64,000 bases of DNA from contig CM041465.1 in the NCBI GenBank assembly GCA_023213395.1, forward strand, positions 228,415,741 to 228,479,740, in the 5' to 3' direction. A program made the position numbers and the translations under genes. Numbering within the stretch: the first letter of the stretch is position 1; each line of letters starts with the position of its first letter. Origin of the DNA: Cycas panzhihuaensis (taxonomy: Eukaryota > Cycadophyta). The notes under the pieces are model-generated. The model was not told where the DNA came from. It was given only the letters and a program-made list of their open reading frames with translations, and made no database searches. This document shows, one piece after another, positions 19,163 to 29,387 of this stretch.

Positions 19163-20029
19163 CTAGAAACACTGATAGGGAAAGTGGCCTCCTTGCCCAC
19201 AATGATAACAAACATCGAATGCTCTGCAATTGTTGGAGAAGTGCCCATGTTTACCATAATTGAAGTAGACTTTGGCATCTCTAGGTGGAATTGATCGTCC
19301 TTTGCCTCTATTTTCTTGCCACCTTCCTCTCAATTGACTTCTAGTGTCAGGAGTCATTCCTAGACGTCTTGAGATTGATTGCCCTCGTCCTCTAGAACCA
19401 AAGCTAAGTTTGGATAAGAAAGCCTCTTCAATTTTTGTCTTCTCTTCGTATCTCCTATTCCTTTGTTCTTGCCTGAGAAGAGGTCTTGTTAGAATTTCAA
19501 GAGACATGGTAGCAATTTGATCATTATTGGTTGTGGTATTTACCATGTTATTAAAGGATTTTGGTAGTTTATTTACAATCATTTGGACAATCTCTTGTTT
19601 AGGTAGATTGACTCCTTCATTGATTAAATCATTCCTAAGTGAAGTCACCTTATGAATAAATTCTAAAATGTTTTCCTTCTCTTTCATGTGTAATTTAAAT
19701 AATTCTTCCCTTAAGGCTATAATCTTAGCCAGACTTTTTTGGCTATAGAGATTTGCAAACACCTTTCAAATGTCTTTACAGGAATTCAATCGTTCGACAT
19801 ACACCAAAAGAGGGTTTGAGATGGATAGTTTTAAAATTATTACACCTGCATTATTTCTCTCGTCCTAGTTGGGCTGGTCAAGAGCATTGGTGGGCCCTTT
19901 TTTTGCCCTTGTGGCTATATTCCAAGCATTTTTGGTCCTTAACAAAGTTTCAACCTTGATTTTCTAGACGAAATAGTTCGTTTCAGTTATCTTGTCTTGG
20001 TCATTCAAAGCAAGAATGGAGGAGGCCAT
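19163..20029 (-). pseudogene. gag: CopB2 gag with damaged first zinc knuckle
   Basis: The likely start is ATG at 20029 (MASSILALNDQDKITETNYF). The UBN2-type capsid continues to 19163 with two stops near 19780-19975, then an open 199-codon stretch: MFANLYSQKSLAKIIALREE, LPKSFNNMVNTT, LLRQEQRNRRYEEKTKIEEA, an Arg/Gly-rich region and two knuckles. The first reads YFNYGKHGHFSNNC, so both leading Cys became Tyr, each explained by one G-to-A change. The second, CYHCGQGGHFPYQC, is intact. Confidence 0.83.
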
Positions 20030-20739
20030 TTTAAGGAGCAAACTTATGCGTATTAGATTGGTCTTCAGGATTGTAGACAAGCGCGCCGTACGATTATACA
20101 AAATTTTGTAGAAAAGCACAATTGTATTGATGACAAGAAAAATGGTCCCAAAAGAAAGATCTTGGAGCAAGGAATCCATATATGTAGAAATTTTAGAGAG
20201 ATTTGCTTTTGTTTACCCAGACTTTGATTTGAAAACTCTGAACTGCGACTAGTTTTTTTTTTTGAAAAAATGCTTGTATTTTTCAAAATACTCAATCAAA
20301 GAACTTGAAAGTGGATTCAAATGAAGTGGATAGAATATGAGAACATGTTTTGTTTGGTATTACCCAAAAAAATTGAGCGATTTGAGCAGAAAATGCAGAG
20401 AAACCTCCAAATCCACATAGACTAAAAAAGGGCCAAAGCTACCTGAAAGAGAGTCCAAATGGACTTGACCTAGTTGGAAGAAATGACGGCCTTATCAAAA
20501 CACACCTTTTGGTGAAGTTTCTCAAGATTCTAATCACTTTGAGTTTTTTTGTTTGTACCATGCCCATATAAGTCCGTATAATAGTTGCTTTTCCATACTT
20601 CGTCTGGTTTTCACACTAGATTTGAGGATTAAATGACTTTGTCAATAGACTTCAATAGATTTCTATTCACGCAGTTATCTTTGGCTTTCTTCGACAACAA
20701 ACTTCCTGTTAGAACTTTATCAGATGAGCGATTTGCCTT
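20030..20739 (-). other. Leader of CopB2
   Basis: About 700 bp between primer site and the gag ATG (20029). I see no coding domain or repeat in it. Confidence 0.5.
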
Positions 20740-20751
20740 ACTCTAATACCA
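20740..20751 (-). other. Primer-binding site of CopB2
   Basis: The minus strand reads TGGTATTAGAGT, two changes from the usual tRNA-Met site, immediately inside the LTR. Confidence 0.7.
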
Positions 20752-20943
20752 TGAAAGAAAACAAACTTGAATGAAGAAGAGGTTGTTTTTTATGTGAGAG
20801 AGTATGTCTCTATAAATACATGAAGTGTTTTGTAACCACTTGCTACATGTAAGCCACTTGTCACTATTATAGAGAAGAGGGAATGACACATAACCCTCAT
20901 TAACCTATAACTTAATGTCCTAGATAAAACATTATCTCTAACA
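20752..20943 (-). repeat. 5' LTR of CopB2
   Basis: 192 bp, minus-strand start TGTTAGAGATAATGTTTTATC, inner end TTTCA next to the primer site. It shares its start with the CopB3 LTR. Confidence 0.8.
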
Positions 20944-21207
20944 GAGGCATAAAGCATTTAATCTCTTTATTTGACATATGAATGAGATCAATGCATAATA
21001 ATAGTGTACGTTAAGCTCTTCGTGTTGTGTATATTTTGGTTGCGTAGATGAATATTCCCTCAGATAGTTATAAACAATGATCGTGTGAAAGCTTGAAAAC
21101 TTATTTGCAGGCATTGAAGTGTAAATTATTTATTTTATAAAGACTTTTCTTCGTGACGATGTATCAAAGGGGAAGCAAATTTGTAGTATCTGCAGTCATC
21201 CAATACA

Positions 21208-21845
21208 GTGGATTCCAAAACAAACTTGTTACCTAAGGTGATATTTAATGACAACAATTTTGAAGAATGGAAGTTTAATATGGAGCTCATGTTAATGGTC
21301 CAGGAGCTGTGGGACCTAACTTGTGAAGCCTCGAAGAAGGATGGTATGTCTGTCGATGATACAAACAATCTCCTACAAAGGAAGCTGTTTCATGCCATTA
21401 GCCTCTTGAGACTGTCACTTCCCTAGATCAAAAGGCACTCGTCCACAAGATGAATATGCCACATGAGATTTGGAAAACCTTGTGTGGTACACTTGAGAAA
21501 AAGAAGACAAACCGCTCAGTCGTCTTATTGGGAGGATTGTTCAACTACTCTGTTTAGGATGAGAGCAATATCAATACTTATGTCAATAAGTTGACTGGCG
21601 TTAAGAAAATGTTGGAGGAAATAGAAGAAGGCTTGATCAGTGATAAGATTTTATTTGCAATCATCATGACCAAGTTGCGTGTTGCCTACAACACGTTTAA
21701 GACTGCGTATAATGTTGACGAAGTGTTGCAGACCATTTCATTTCAGAAGCTAAAAAAGCTTCTCCTTGCAAAGAAAGCTAAGCTTAAACATCATGGTATT
21801 GTGGGTTCAATTAATGCCAGTCATGCTCTAACCTCAAAATTTTAG
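21208..21845 (+). pseudogene. gag: CopC gag remnant
   Basis: It begins MDSKTNLLPKVIFNDNNFEE and EWKFNMELMLMVQELWDLT, the entry pattern of copia Gag. Stops at 21424 and about 21557 interrupt it before VKKMLEEIEEGLISDKILFA and LQTISFQKLKKLLLAKKAK. A basic region with a possible decayed knuckle follows to about 22010. The ATG at 21208 is the first in frame and is a plausible start. Confidence 0.7.
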
Positions 21846-22049
21846 AAGAAAGAGGATGAAGATAAGGTCAAATGTTTACGAGAGGAAGGTTCCAATAAGG
21901 AAAAGAAGAGAAATTTAGTGGTTCATGTACTTACTATAAAAAGTTGGCCATAAGGAAAATAAGTACCAGACTAAGAAGAAAGATATTAAGTAGGCCAAAG
22001 GAAAGGAGAAAGGTTTTGCGTGTTGTGCATGAATTTCAACTCTAGTGTT

Positions 22050-22563
22050 GCAAGATCAGAAGGACCATTGGGTGATTGACTCGGGAGCGCAACAACATAT
22101 TGCCTTTTGTAAACAGAGTTTTGATGTGTTGAATTAAGAGGATGGCCAAACAAACATCATACTTGGTGATGCCAACATTGTACCAATCAAAAGTACTGGA
22201 ACAATTACAATGAAGGGTGGTTGTTTAGAAAAGGTATGTTGTGCACCTAAGATGAATCACAATCTTCTTTCAGCTCAGGAATTCTGCAAAGAAGGTTTGA
22301 AGATTGAGCTTCATGATAAGAAGTGTTTTATTAAGGATCCCAAGCAGAGGTTTGCAATTGTTGACATTGGGAAGGTAAAGGATGACATGCGGGTAGTTGA
22401 GAAATTTCATAATCCTAACTATCCTAACTCCTCAGAAGATTATGGTAAGCTATGGCGCATGCGAGTGGGACACTTAAGCATGTCATTATTCAACTCCTTG
22501 GACATGGTGGATGGGCTGCCAATATTATCCAAGCCAGTTGATAGATGTGAAGGATCTTTGACT
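22050..22563 (+). pseudogene. pol: CopC protease and pre-integrase region
   Basis: The active site HWVIDSGAQQHIAF at about 22070 is intact (DSG). One stop occurs at 22136. Then MNHNLLSAQEFCKEGLKIEL and WRMRVGHLSMSLFNSLDMV, the pre-integrase zinc region, are followed by a stop at 22564 before HHQR. Confidence 0.75.
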
Positions 22564-23360
22564 TAGCATCACCAACGTTTGATCGCACTGGATGAAGCTT
22601 GTTCGACAACAAACACATTGGAGCTGATTCATATGGCTGTAAAAGGTCCATTCTGTCCTTCTTTATGAGGTGCTCATTATCTCCTTTTGTTTGTGGATGA
22701 GTTTTTAAATTATACCTGGGTTTATTTTCCTAAAGATAAGTCGGAAGTGTTTACTTGCTTTAAGCAATTTAAAGCGATAATTGAAAAATTAAATGGAAAT
22801 CATATTCATAAGTTAAAGAGTTGTGATGGAAAAGGATATGGCAATCACATTAGTAGGTTTTGTTCTAATCATGGTATTGAATGTGAGATTGTCCCACATG
22901 ATGGAGTTGCCATTCAAAGAGTTCATATTGTGACAGATATGGCAAAGTGCATGGTGCAAGCATAGGAGTTGCCATCTATTGTTTGGATAGAAGCTGTAAG
23001 AACTGTGGTTCACATAGTGAACTGGATTCCAACCTCTATAGTTCAGAATGTGATGCCATATGAAATATGGGCTAGTTAGAAGCCTACCATTGAAAGAACG
23101 AAGATTTTTGGGTGCATTGCAAATGCATGAATCTCTAACCTAGAAGAGATGAAATTTGATCATACAAGATGCCAATGCGTGCTTGTGGGATATTATGGAA
23201 ATAATCATGCATATAGATTATGGGATCCGGTGCTATGGAAGTTTCTTCATTGTTAGGATGTTAGGTTTGACGAAGCATCGACGTATCAATTTACTGAGCC
23301 TCTGTTGACAGATGTGCATTACCGCTCCCTTTATGACATCTCCTAATCTTGTAAAGGTCG
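22564..23360 (+). pseudogene. pol: CopC integrase, catalytic residues lost
   Basis: The core fold is recognisable (LLLFVDEFLNYTWVYFPKDK, CFKQFKAIIEKLNG), but the second acidic motif reads LKSCDGKGYGNH instead of LR.DNGGE and the third GVAIQRVHIVT instead of GVAER. Several stops follow. The post-core motif KIFGCIANA and the segment YRLWDPVLWKF mark its end near 23240. Confidence 0.72.
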
Positions 23361-23464
23361 AGCTCCACAAGGAAGATGATGGTAACGAAAAACACCATTT
23401 ACTTATTGAGGAGATGGCATCCTCCTTTAAGTTTGATGAAGTAACAGAAGGGCCGCTTACAAAT

Positions 23465-24340
23465 TGTTGACTTATGAGATATCTTATTACACTTACAAGA
23501 TACCTTTACACTTGTCAAGGTTACACAGTGCTATAGTCTAGTTCAAGATACTGTCAACATGGTTATTCACATACATTCCACAATTATTTCACAGAACTAC
23601 ACCACAGTGGTACCGCAGTGATGCAATCAACACATACTCATCATTTTCCTCATCATAACACAAGAATACACATAATTCCACGTAACTCTTCCTTTTATTA
23701 AGTAATCAATTCAATTACACAGTCGGAATGCATTCACGAGCATTCCAGAAAGATACATTCATACATTACATATGCGTACCCAGATGGTACTTATCATTCA
23801 CTTCTTTGCTCAATCGGTCATAAGTCTTTGGCTCCCGTACCTTTGCGTACCTTTGATAGTCGGCTCTCACCCTCGAGAGTATGTCATGGGATTGAATCAC
23901 TCGGCTCTCACACTGGAATGGTCCTCAAAGCACCATTAAATATGTCCCTTTGATGCCTTTTGGATGAAAGGTTATGACCCAAAGTCATAACCATACCTTT
24001 TTGTCACCAAGGTACCCTTTCACTTTAACACTTGATTAAGTCTCCTTAATGGTGTCTTTTCTGATCCGTACATCTGTACTTATGTCCTTTTGGGCTGACG
24101 TCATCATTTTTGGGTGCCTTTGGGTTATATCTGTCCATATGTAACTTGCTATCTGCATGCATTCCGAAAAGGTATGTACCAGTGCACGTCCGTACACATC
24201 ATCATACATACCCAGATTACATATTTTTCACCTTTTCCCACTATGCGTACCTTCGTACAGTCTGTATCTGCATTCCTTTGGTCAATACAAGCCTGTATTC
24301 CGTCTTCCTCAAGGCCTATGTGTCACAATATGTCCCAACA
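23465..24340 (-). repeat. 3' LTR of GypB
   Basis: 876 bp from TGTTGACTT to TGTCCCAACA (plus strand), collinear with 28521-29387 apart from scattered substitutions and small indels. The inner (right) edge is uncertain: a shared TCTATCCC follows both here and at the edge of the GypA LTR. Confidence 0.8.
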
Positions 24341-24689
24341 TCTATCCCGGGTCAACATGATTGGGTTGAGCATCCTTGGTCAACAAAAAATTCAAAATTT
24401 GGGGTATTCCTCCCCCTCTATATTCTAAAAGGTCCTGCCGCCTCTCACGCTTGGTCGCCATTCTTGGTTAATAAATCCTCATCTATTGGCGCTTTGTTTT
24501 GTTCAACTCTCCCTTGATTTTCCGTATGATGATATATCTTTTCCTTGATGCTTTACCATATTGCTTATTTGTATGATATGAGTTACGGTTGTTTTTCTAT
24601 TTTTTTATTTTTTTGTATTTTATGTTACATACCAAATTGAATCACGTTCCGGTATCAAGGCAATTCGATTTTGCCTCAACTTCATGCAA

Positions 24690-25343
24690 CACATTATGGT
24701 ACAACCAGCTGATTCAGCTGGTAAGTTGCTTCACCCTAGTTGATATAGGGTTTTAATTTACTACCCTTGACCATTTCAGGCAATAGCTGGCCTAATAGTT
24801 TTTTCAACTGGATAGTGCCATTCTGGTACACTTTCTCAATCATATCTGGGCCTTTCCAATGCATCTTCAATTCTCCCTGGGTTGCTGGGATTTGTTGTCG
24901 AATTGCCATACTCGATCACCCTTCTTGAAATACAATGTCTTGTCGTGGCGGTCGTGCCTTGTCTTTTTTCGCCTTTTCCTTGGTGTGGTATGCTTTGTCG
25001 ATTTCTTCTTATCATCCCTTAATTGATCTTCTCCTAACCAATGTTCTCTACAATGTCTCAAATGGGAAATTCCATATAGTGGTTCTCCATAAAAGGGCTT
25101 CACATAATCTCCAATGTACTCTTCATGATTTCTCTCTTCTGGAGTGGCAATTTTGTTTCCTAGATTGGAATCTCTAGGGATACTCTCAGCAAGTTCCTTT
25201 TCTTCTTTCTTAAATTTGGCGTCGATGGTTGAAAAAGATCTCCCGCTGGGTAGGTGTACCTCTAAAGAGGATGAGGAAGGTTTGTTACTTTCTTCCTCGG
25301 GTTGGGATGGGGGTGGGGAAGGGCAATCTACCTCAAGACCCAC
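24690..25343 (-). pseudogene. pol: GypB linker fused to integrase C-terminal domain by a pol deletion
   Basis: The frame runs from SQPEEESNKPSSSSLEV (linker) through YVKPFYGEPLYGISHLRHCR and EHWLGED, the entry to the second capsid-like domain seen in GypA. It then switches to RKKTRHDRHDKTLYFKKGDR and VWQFDNKS, a lysine-rich FKKGDRVW motif typical of the gypsy integrase C-terminal domain. Further codons to about 24700 continue that domain with stops (MVKG-like end). Everything between (second capsid-like domain, RT, RNase H, integrase zinc finger and core) is missing. The junction lies near 25010-25040. Confidence 0.72.
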
Positions 25344-25575
25344 ACTGGAGGTAGAGGGAAGGTTAGGGTTAGAGGGGGTTGGGGTATTGGGAGGTGAATT
25401 AGGATAAGGTTTTGGGTTAAAAGGGGAATTTGGGTTTGGGTCTAGGTTTTTAATGTTATTATTAACACTTGTATAATCAACAAATTTAGATTTAATATCA
25501 ACATCCCTTGGTTACATTCCGAGAAAGTAGGTTACACCTATAGGATGAGGGGTTCACTTCATATGCGTCTCGTAG

Positions 25576-26268
25576 TCAATAATCCACAAATCTCATCCCG
25601 TTTTCATCATCTGAAGAGTTGTAAATTTCTCCAAAGTACGTTGGTTCTGCTTCTTGGCGGTCGATCAATTTGGTAGGTTCTTCAGCCGTATGGTAGAGAT
25701 TTTCTTTGTCAAATGAAGAAGCTGTTGCTTCACTCGTAACGATTGTACTTGACCTGTTGTCAGGTATCACCTCAATGTGATTTCTTCCCAGCATCGGTAA
25801 TACTACTTTGTTTCCATTGTTTGTTAAGGTGAAGGTTACATTCTTCCAGTTTTGGAGGCATTGCGTTTTGTATAACCATGGCCTCTCCAAGAGTGCTGGA
25901 TAGGGTGTTGCCCCTTTCTCCATTTCCACGATTGTGAAGTCAATTCTCACCACTATCCCTGCCACATCTACCTTGATGTCGGCCAATCTCCCCATAGGTC
26001 GTACCAATAGTTCGTTAGCCAATTTTAATGAATAGGTTGCCGCTTCCAGCTTCGGGCTTCCCAGTTTACGCCATGTCGAAGCTGGTAACATGTTTATCGC
26101 TGCGCCTTCATCAACGATTACCCGTGGGAATGTTTCTCCCAAGACTGTCATGGTTACCATTGGATCCATATCAAATGATGGTATGATTTGCTTCAAACTC
26201 TTAGTGATTCCCCGCTGTAACACTCCTCCTTTGATCCAATCGATAACTTGGCATAGAGGAATGGTCAA
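25576..26268 (-). CDS. pol: GypB aspartic protease region
   Basis: A 230-codon open frame. The retropepsin-like core has VIVDEGAAINMLPASTW (Asp-x-Gly context), LKLANELLVRP, VRIDFTIVEMEKG and LPMLGRNHIEVIPDN. It follows gag after a stop and short gap and leads into the NPNP/Ser linker. It is homologous to the split protease of GypA and provides the reference showing where CopA1 landed. No stop interrupts it. Confidence 0.82.
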   Translation of the reverse strand: MTIPLCQVIDWIKGGVLQRGITKSLKQIIPSFDMDPMVTMTVLGETFPRVIVDEGAAINMLPASTWRKLGSPKLEAATYSLKLANELLVRPMGRLADIKVDVAGIVVRIDFTIVEMEKGATPYPALLERPWLYKTQCLQNWKNVTFTLTNNGNKVVLPMLGRNHIEVIPDNRSSTIVTSEATASSFDKENLYHTAEEPTKLIDRQEAEPTYFGEIYNSSDDENGMRFVDY

Positions 26269-26368
26269 TCGCTAGTCGCTTTACCAAATTTTCTATTAAC
26301 AACAACATTCTGGGAATATCCTCTACTGGCAATCCTTTAAAAAGTTCCTCCATTTGCACCATTTGTGG

Positions 26369-28380
26369 CTACACCTTAGGTTCTTCTGGTAGATTTTCTT
26401 TTTCCTTTTGTTTGTTCTTTCGTACATATACGTATTTGGTCTCTGGTTTACCCATTGGTAATGCATTCTCTTCCCGGACTAGGCCATTCAATACTTGTTT
26501 TGCTTTTCTGTATCGATACATTTCTGTCGATGGATCCAGATATCCTTCATTCAATTTCTCTTTTTGTTTATTTTGTAGTTTGACGTTTTTTGTTTCCGGT
26601 ATGATTGTCATTAGGTTGGTCGCTTTAGCCTTTACTTTGCAATCTTCTGTTTTATGGTCACTTGGACCACAGTTATTACATATGAACAGCTTCTGTTCGT
26701 ATTCTTGCTTTGTTGGGCATTCTGACTTCCAAAGGCCCAAGCTGGCAGACAGATGAGGCATCTACCCATTGGTGGTTTTTTCCTCGAGGGCTCTTGTGCG
26801 CCCCTCGTTGTATAAACATTCTGAGGTGGGTTGCCTCCCCTTCCCTTACCTTGTCCTCTGAAGGCCTTTCCCCTGGGATTGTAGAAACAATCCTTGGTTG
26901 TATGCGTATCAACATTGCATATATGGCACCATCTGTCTTGTTGGTGCAATGCACTATTTTTTAAGTTCAATTCACATTCCTTGGTGGTATGTGAATTCTC
27001 TTCACAGATGTGGCACCATTTAGTTATTCTTCCGACGTGATCTTTCTTTTTCAGTGTTTCTTCTTCTTCTCGATTATTTCTAATTTTTAATCTGGCCACC
27101 TCTTTCCTTAACGCTTCCAACTCTGATTCCTCTTCTGCTACCCCTACCTGGCAGAAGGGTCGGTTGTACTGATTTTGTTTGAGTTCTCTAATCTCATCTT
27201 GTAATCTTAGCAACAGGGAATCCTGTCCTCCTGCCTGTGCGTCCATTTCCATTTCAAAATCTAACGCTAGATCTTGGGCATTCTTAAACGATTTCAATGG
27301 ATGAGCATGCATCATGGCTCGCAATTTCTCGTTCAACCCTCTTATAAAATAGTTTTTCATATTGTGATCTGTTATCGTCTCGTTAATCATGCTGGCCGCA
27401 ATGATTTTCATTCTGCTAATGTAGGTTAGGACGAATTCTCCCGGCCTTTGTCTGATTTCTCTTAATGCAATTTCCACTGCTTCATTACTGTGAAACTTTT
27501 GAAATCTTTCTTCGAATGTTTTCTTAATCTTTACCCATGGCTCATTCTTGTTTGTTTCCTTGTACCATGCCAAGGGTACTCCTCTCAACGTACAGGCAAA
27601 TCGTGCTTCGATTTCGTCTTCGTCTGTGATCTTTTTTACATCAATGAGATTCTGAAAGAGATACACATGCTCTACTGTGTCTGAAGCATCATTAAAAATC
27701 AGTTTCCCAAAGTCCCTATAGTCATCCATTTTGGGAGATTGCAATTGTCCCCCACCTGGTGGTGATTTTTCCTTTCTCCCCTCCTTCGGGGATGCACTTG
27801 GAGTGCCTACAGCTGTATTATCTTTCCCAAACAACGGATTCTTGAATGGAGTTTTGATGTGTATAGGTTCCACTACACCTGGAACTTGTATAGTTAATGG
27901 TGTCATTGTAATATACGATTGATCAGATCCCCTTTCTGTCGAATCTTCGAAAAACTGTCTCGTGAACTTATTCTCCCAATATGCGGAGGGACCTTCCTCC
28001 GCCTTCTTTTCACTGTCACTTGGGTCCTTCGGGTTGTCCTCCACATGTATACTTCCCTCTTTTAAGGTTTCTTGATGTTGTTCATCCACTTTTGGTTTCC
28101 CTTCAATCTCCGGGCTAAACAAATCATCTCTGATTGGGGCTGGTGTCAATACCATGCGTTCGCCATGAGTTTCCTTTTCCTGAGGTGTCTGGGCTCCACT
28201 TGCCTCAGATCCTTCAACGGACTGTCCCTTAGTCTCGTTGTTCTGCGAACTTAATCTCCTCGCCCTTCTGAGTTTTGATTCCTTCGACCATCTTAATGCC
28301 CTTTGTCTGCTGGTCTCCTTTTCCTTGGGTGAAGTATCTTTTTGGGGCTCCTCCGACCTTGAAGGCCTCTTAGGTGGCAT
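26369..28380 (-). CDS. gag: GypB Gag: capsid and four zinc knuckles, one frameshift
   Basis: A 582-codon open frame from ATG 28380 (MPPKRPSRSEEPQKDT): a basic, charged N-terminus, a capsid core around residues 250-390 (ARFACTLRGVPLAWYKE, FEERFQKFHSNEAVEIALRE, MKNYFIRGLNEKLRAMMHAH), a coiled-coil-like Glu/Lys region, then CHICEENSHTTKEC and CHICNVDTHTTKDC. A one-base insertion near 26750 inside the third knuckle throws the frame. The correct frame 26761-26369 continues with a third knuckle whose His reads Leu, and a fourth, CNNCGPSDHKTEDC. The near-complete frame, unlike the decayed GypA gag, suggests a fairly recent insertion or selection for Gag. It would form the particle shell. Confidence 0.82.
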
Positions 28381-28502
28381 TGGGAGGTCCCTTGGCTGCC
28401 GGTGGCTTAGTTACAGGCCGCCATCACGACGGCAACCATGGTCCTCTGCCCTTTACACATTCTTTTTTTTGAAACTCCTAGGCCTTGTCCCTCCTCAACG
28501 GA

Positions 28503-28520
28503 CGTAGGCAACAGAACCAA
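28503..28520 (-). other. Putative primer-binding site of GypB
   Basis: The minus strand reads TTGGTTCTGTTGCCTACG directly inside the LTR. GypA has TTGGTTTCGTTGCTTATG at the same place. It does not match the tRNA-Met site used by the copia elements, and I cannot assign the tRNA. Confidence 0.5.
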
Positions 28521-29387
28521 TGTTGACTTATTGGGTATCTTATTACACTTACAAGATACCTTTACACTTGTCAAGGTTACACAGTGCTATAGTCTAGTTC
28601 AAGATACTGTCAACATGGTTATTCACATACATTCCACAATTATTTCACAGAACTATACCACAGTGGTACACAACAGTACAGAAATCAACACATACTCATC
28701 ATTTTCCTCATCATAACACAAGAATACACATAATTCCACGTAACTCTTCCTTTTATTAAGTAATCAATTCAATTACACAGAGGCTGGAATGCATTCCTGA
28801 GCATTCCAGCAGCATACATTCCTTCTGTTACATATGCGTACCCAGATGGTACTTATCATTCACTGCTGCTCCAATCGGCTGTCATAAGTGCTGGCTCCCG
28901 CACCTTTGCATACCTTTGATAGTCGGCTCTCACCCTCGAGAGTATGTCATGGGATTGAATCACTCAGCTTTCACGCTGGAATGGTCCTCAAAGCACCATT
29001 AAATATGTCCCTTTGATGCCTTTTGGATGAAAGGTTATGACCCAAAGTCATAACCATACCTTTTTGTCACCAAGGTACCCTTTCACTTTAACGCTTGATT
29101 AAGTCTCCTTAATGGTGTCTTTTTTGATCCGTACATTCGTACTTATGTCCTTTTGGGCTGACATCATTTCTGGGTGCCTTTGGGTCATATCTGTCCATAT
29201 GTAGCTTGTTGTTTGCATGCATTCCGAAAAGGTATGTACCAGTGCGCATCATCATCGTGCCAGTTACATATTTTTCACCTTTTCCCACTATGCGTACCTC
29301 CGTACAGTCCGTATCTGCATTCCTTTGGTCAATACAAGCCTGTATTCCTTCTTCCTCAAGGCCTATGTGTCACAATATGTCCCAATA
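28521..29387 (-). repeat. 5' LTR of GypB
   Basis: 867 bp, inner end TGTTGACTTATTGGG next to the primer site. Both LTRs contain the CATACATTCC, CACTTTAACRCTTGATTAAG and CCTTTTGGGCTGAC blocks in the same order. Confidence 0.83.

Larger units (their letters stand above)
18221..20943 (-). mobile_element. CopB2, Ty1/copia element, 5' half
   Basis: Minus-strand copia of the same family as CopB1: short 5' LTR 20752-20943, primer site, leader, gag, protease and part of integrase, ending where the GypA LTR begins at about 18220. Its RT half is presumably beyond GypA to the left of the window. CopB1 is not that half, since it has its own LTR and gag. Protease and zinc-finger residues are lost, so the copy is old. 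Confidence 0.83.
20944..23464 (+). mobile_element. CopC, degenerate Ty1/copia element, 5' part
   Basis: Plus-strand copia remnant with leader (20944-21207), gag, protease and integrase, interrupted at 23465 by GypB. A TGTATCAAAGGGG stretch near 21159 may be a decayed primer site, but I cannot identify a 5' LTR. The element resumes after GypB at 29388 and reaches a purine tract and LTR at 29851-30220. Its proteins differ clearly from families A and B. Confidence 0.72.
23465..29387 (-). mobile_element. GypB, non-autonomous Ty3/gypsy element with both LTRs
   Basis: 5923 bp on the minus strand: 5' LTR 28521-29387, primer site, a long open gag (28380-26632), frameshift and gag end, protease (26268-25576), linker, then a direct jump to the integrase C-terminus (about 25000-24700) and the 3' LTR 23465-24340. 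RT, RNase H and the integrase core are absent. Probable target duplication CAAAT at 23460-23464 and 29388-29392. With these bounds the 5' LTR ends in TA rather than CA on the plus strand. A purine run at 24404-24420 and TGTTGACC motifs further out leave the exact outer LTR edge somewhat open. Confidence 0.85.

Noticed and set aside
1-20943. CopB1 and CopB2 as two halves of one element split by GypA
   Set aside because: Both carry their own 5' LTR, gag and protease, so they are separate copies.
24341-24400. Extending the GypB 3' LTR to the TGTTGACC motifs at about 24357 or 24375
   Set aside because: This would give neat inverted ends, but the other LTR does not contain this sequence and the CAAAT duplication fits the shorter limits. 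Kept only as an alternative.
24110-24517. 135-codon plus-strand open frame
   Set aside because: It overlaps the GypB LTR; a similar open frame in the other LTR (29174-29401) differs in length and lacks any known domain.
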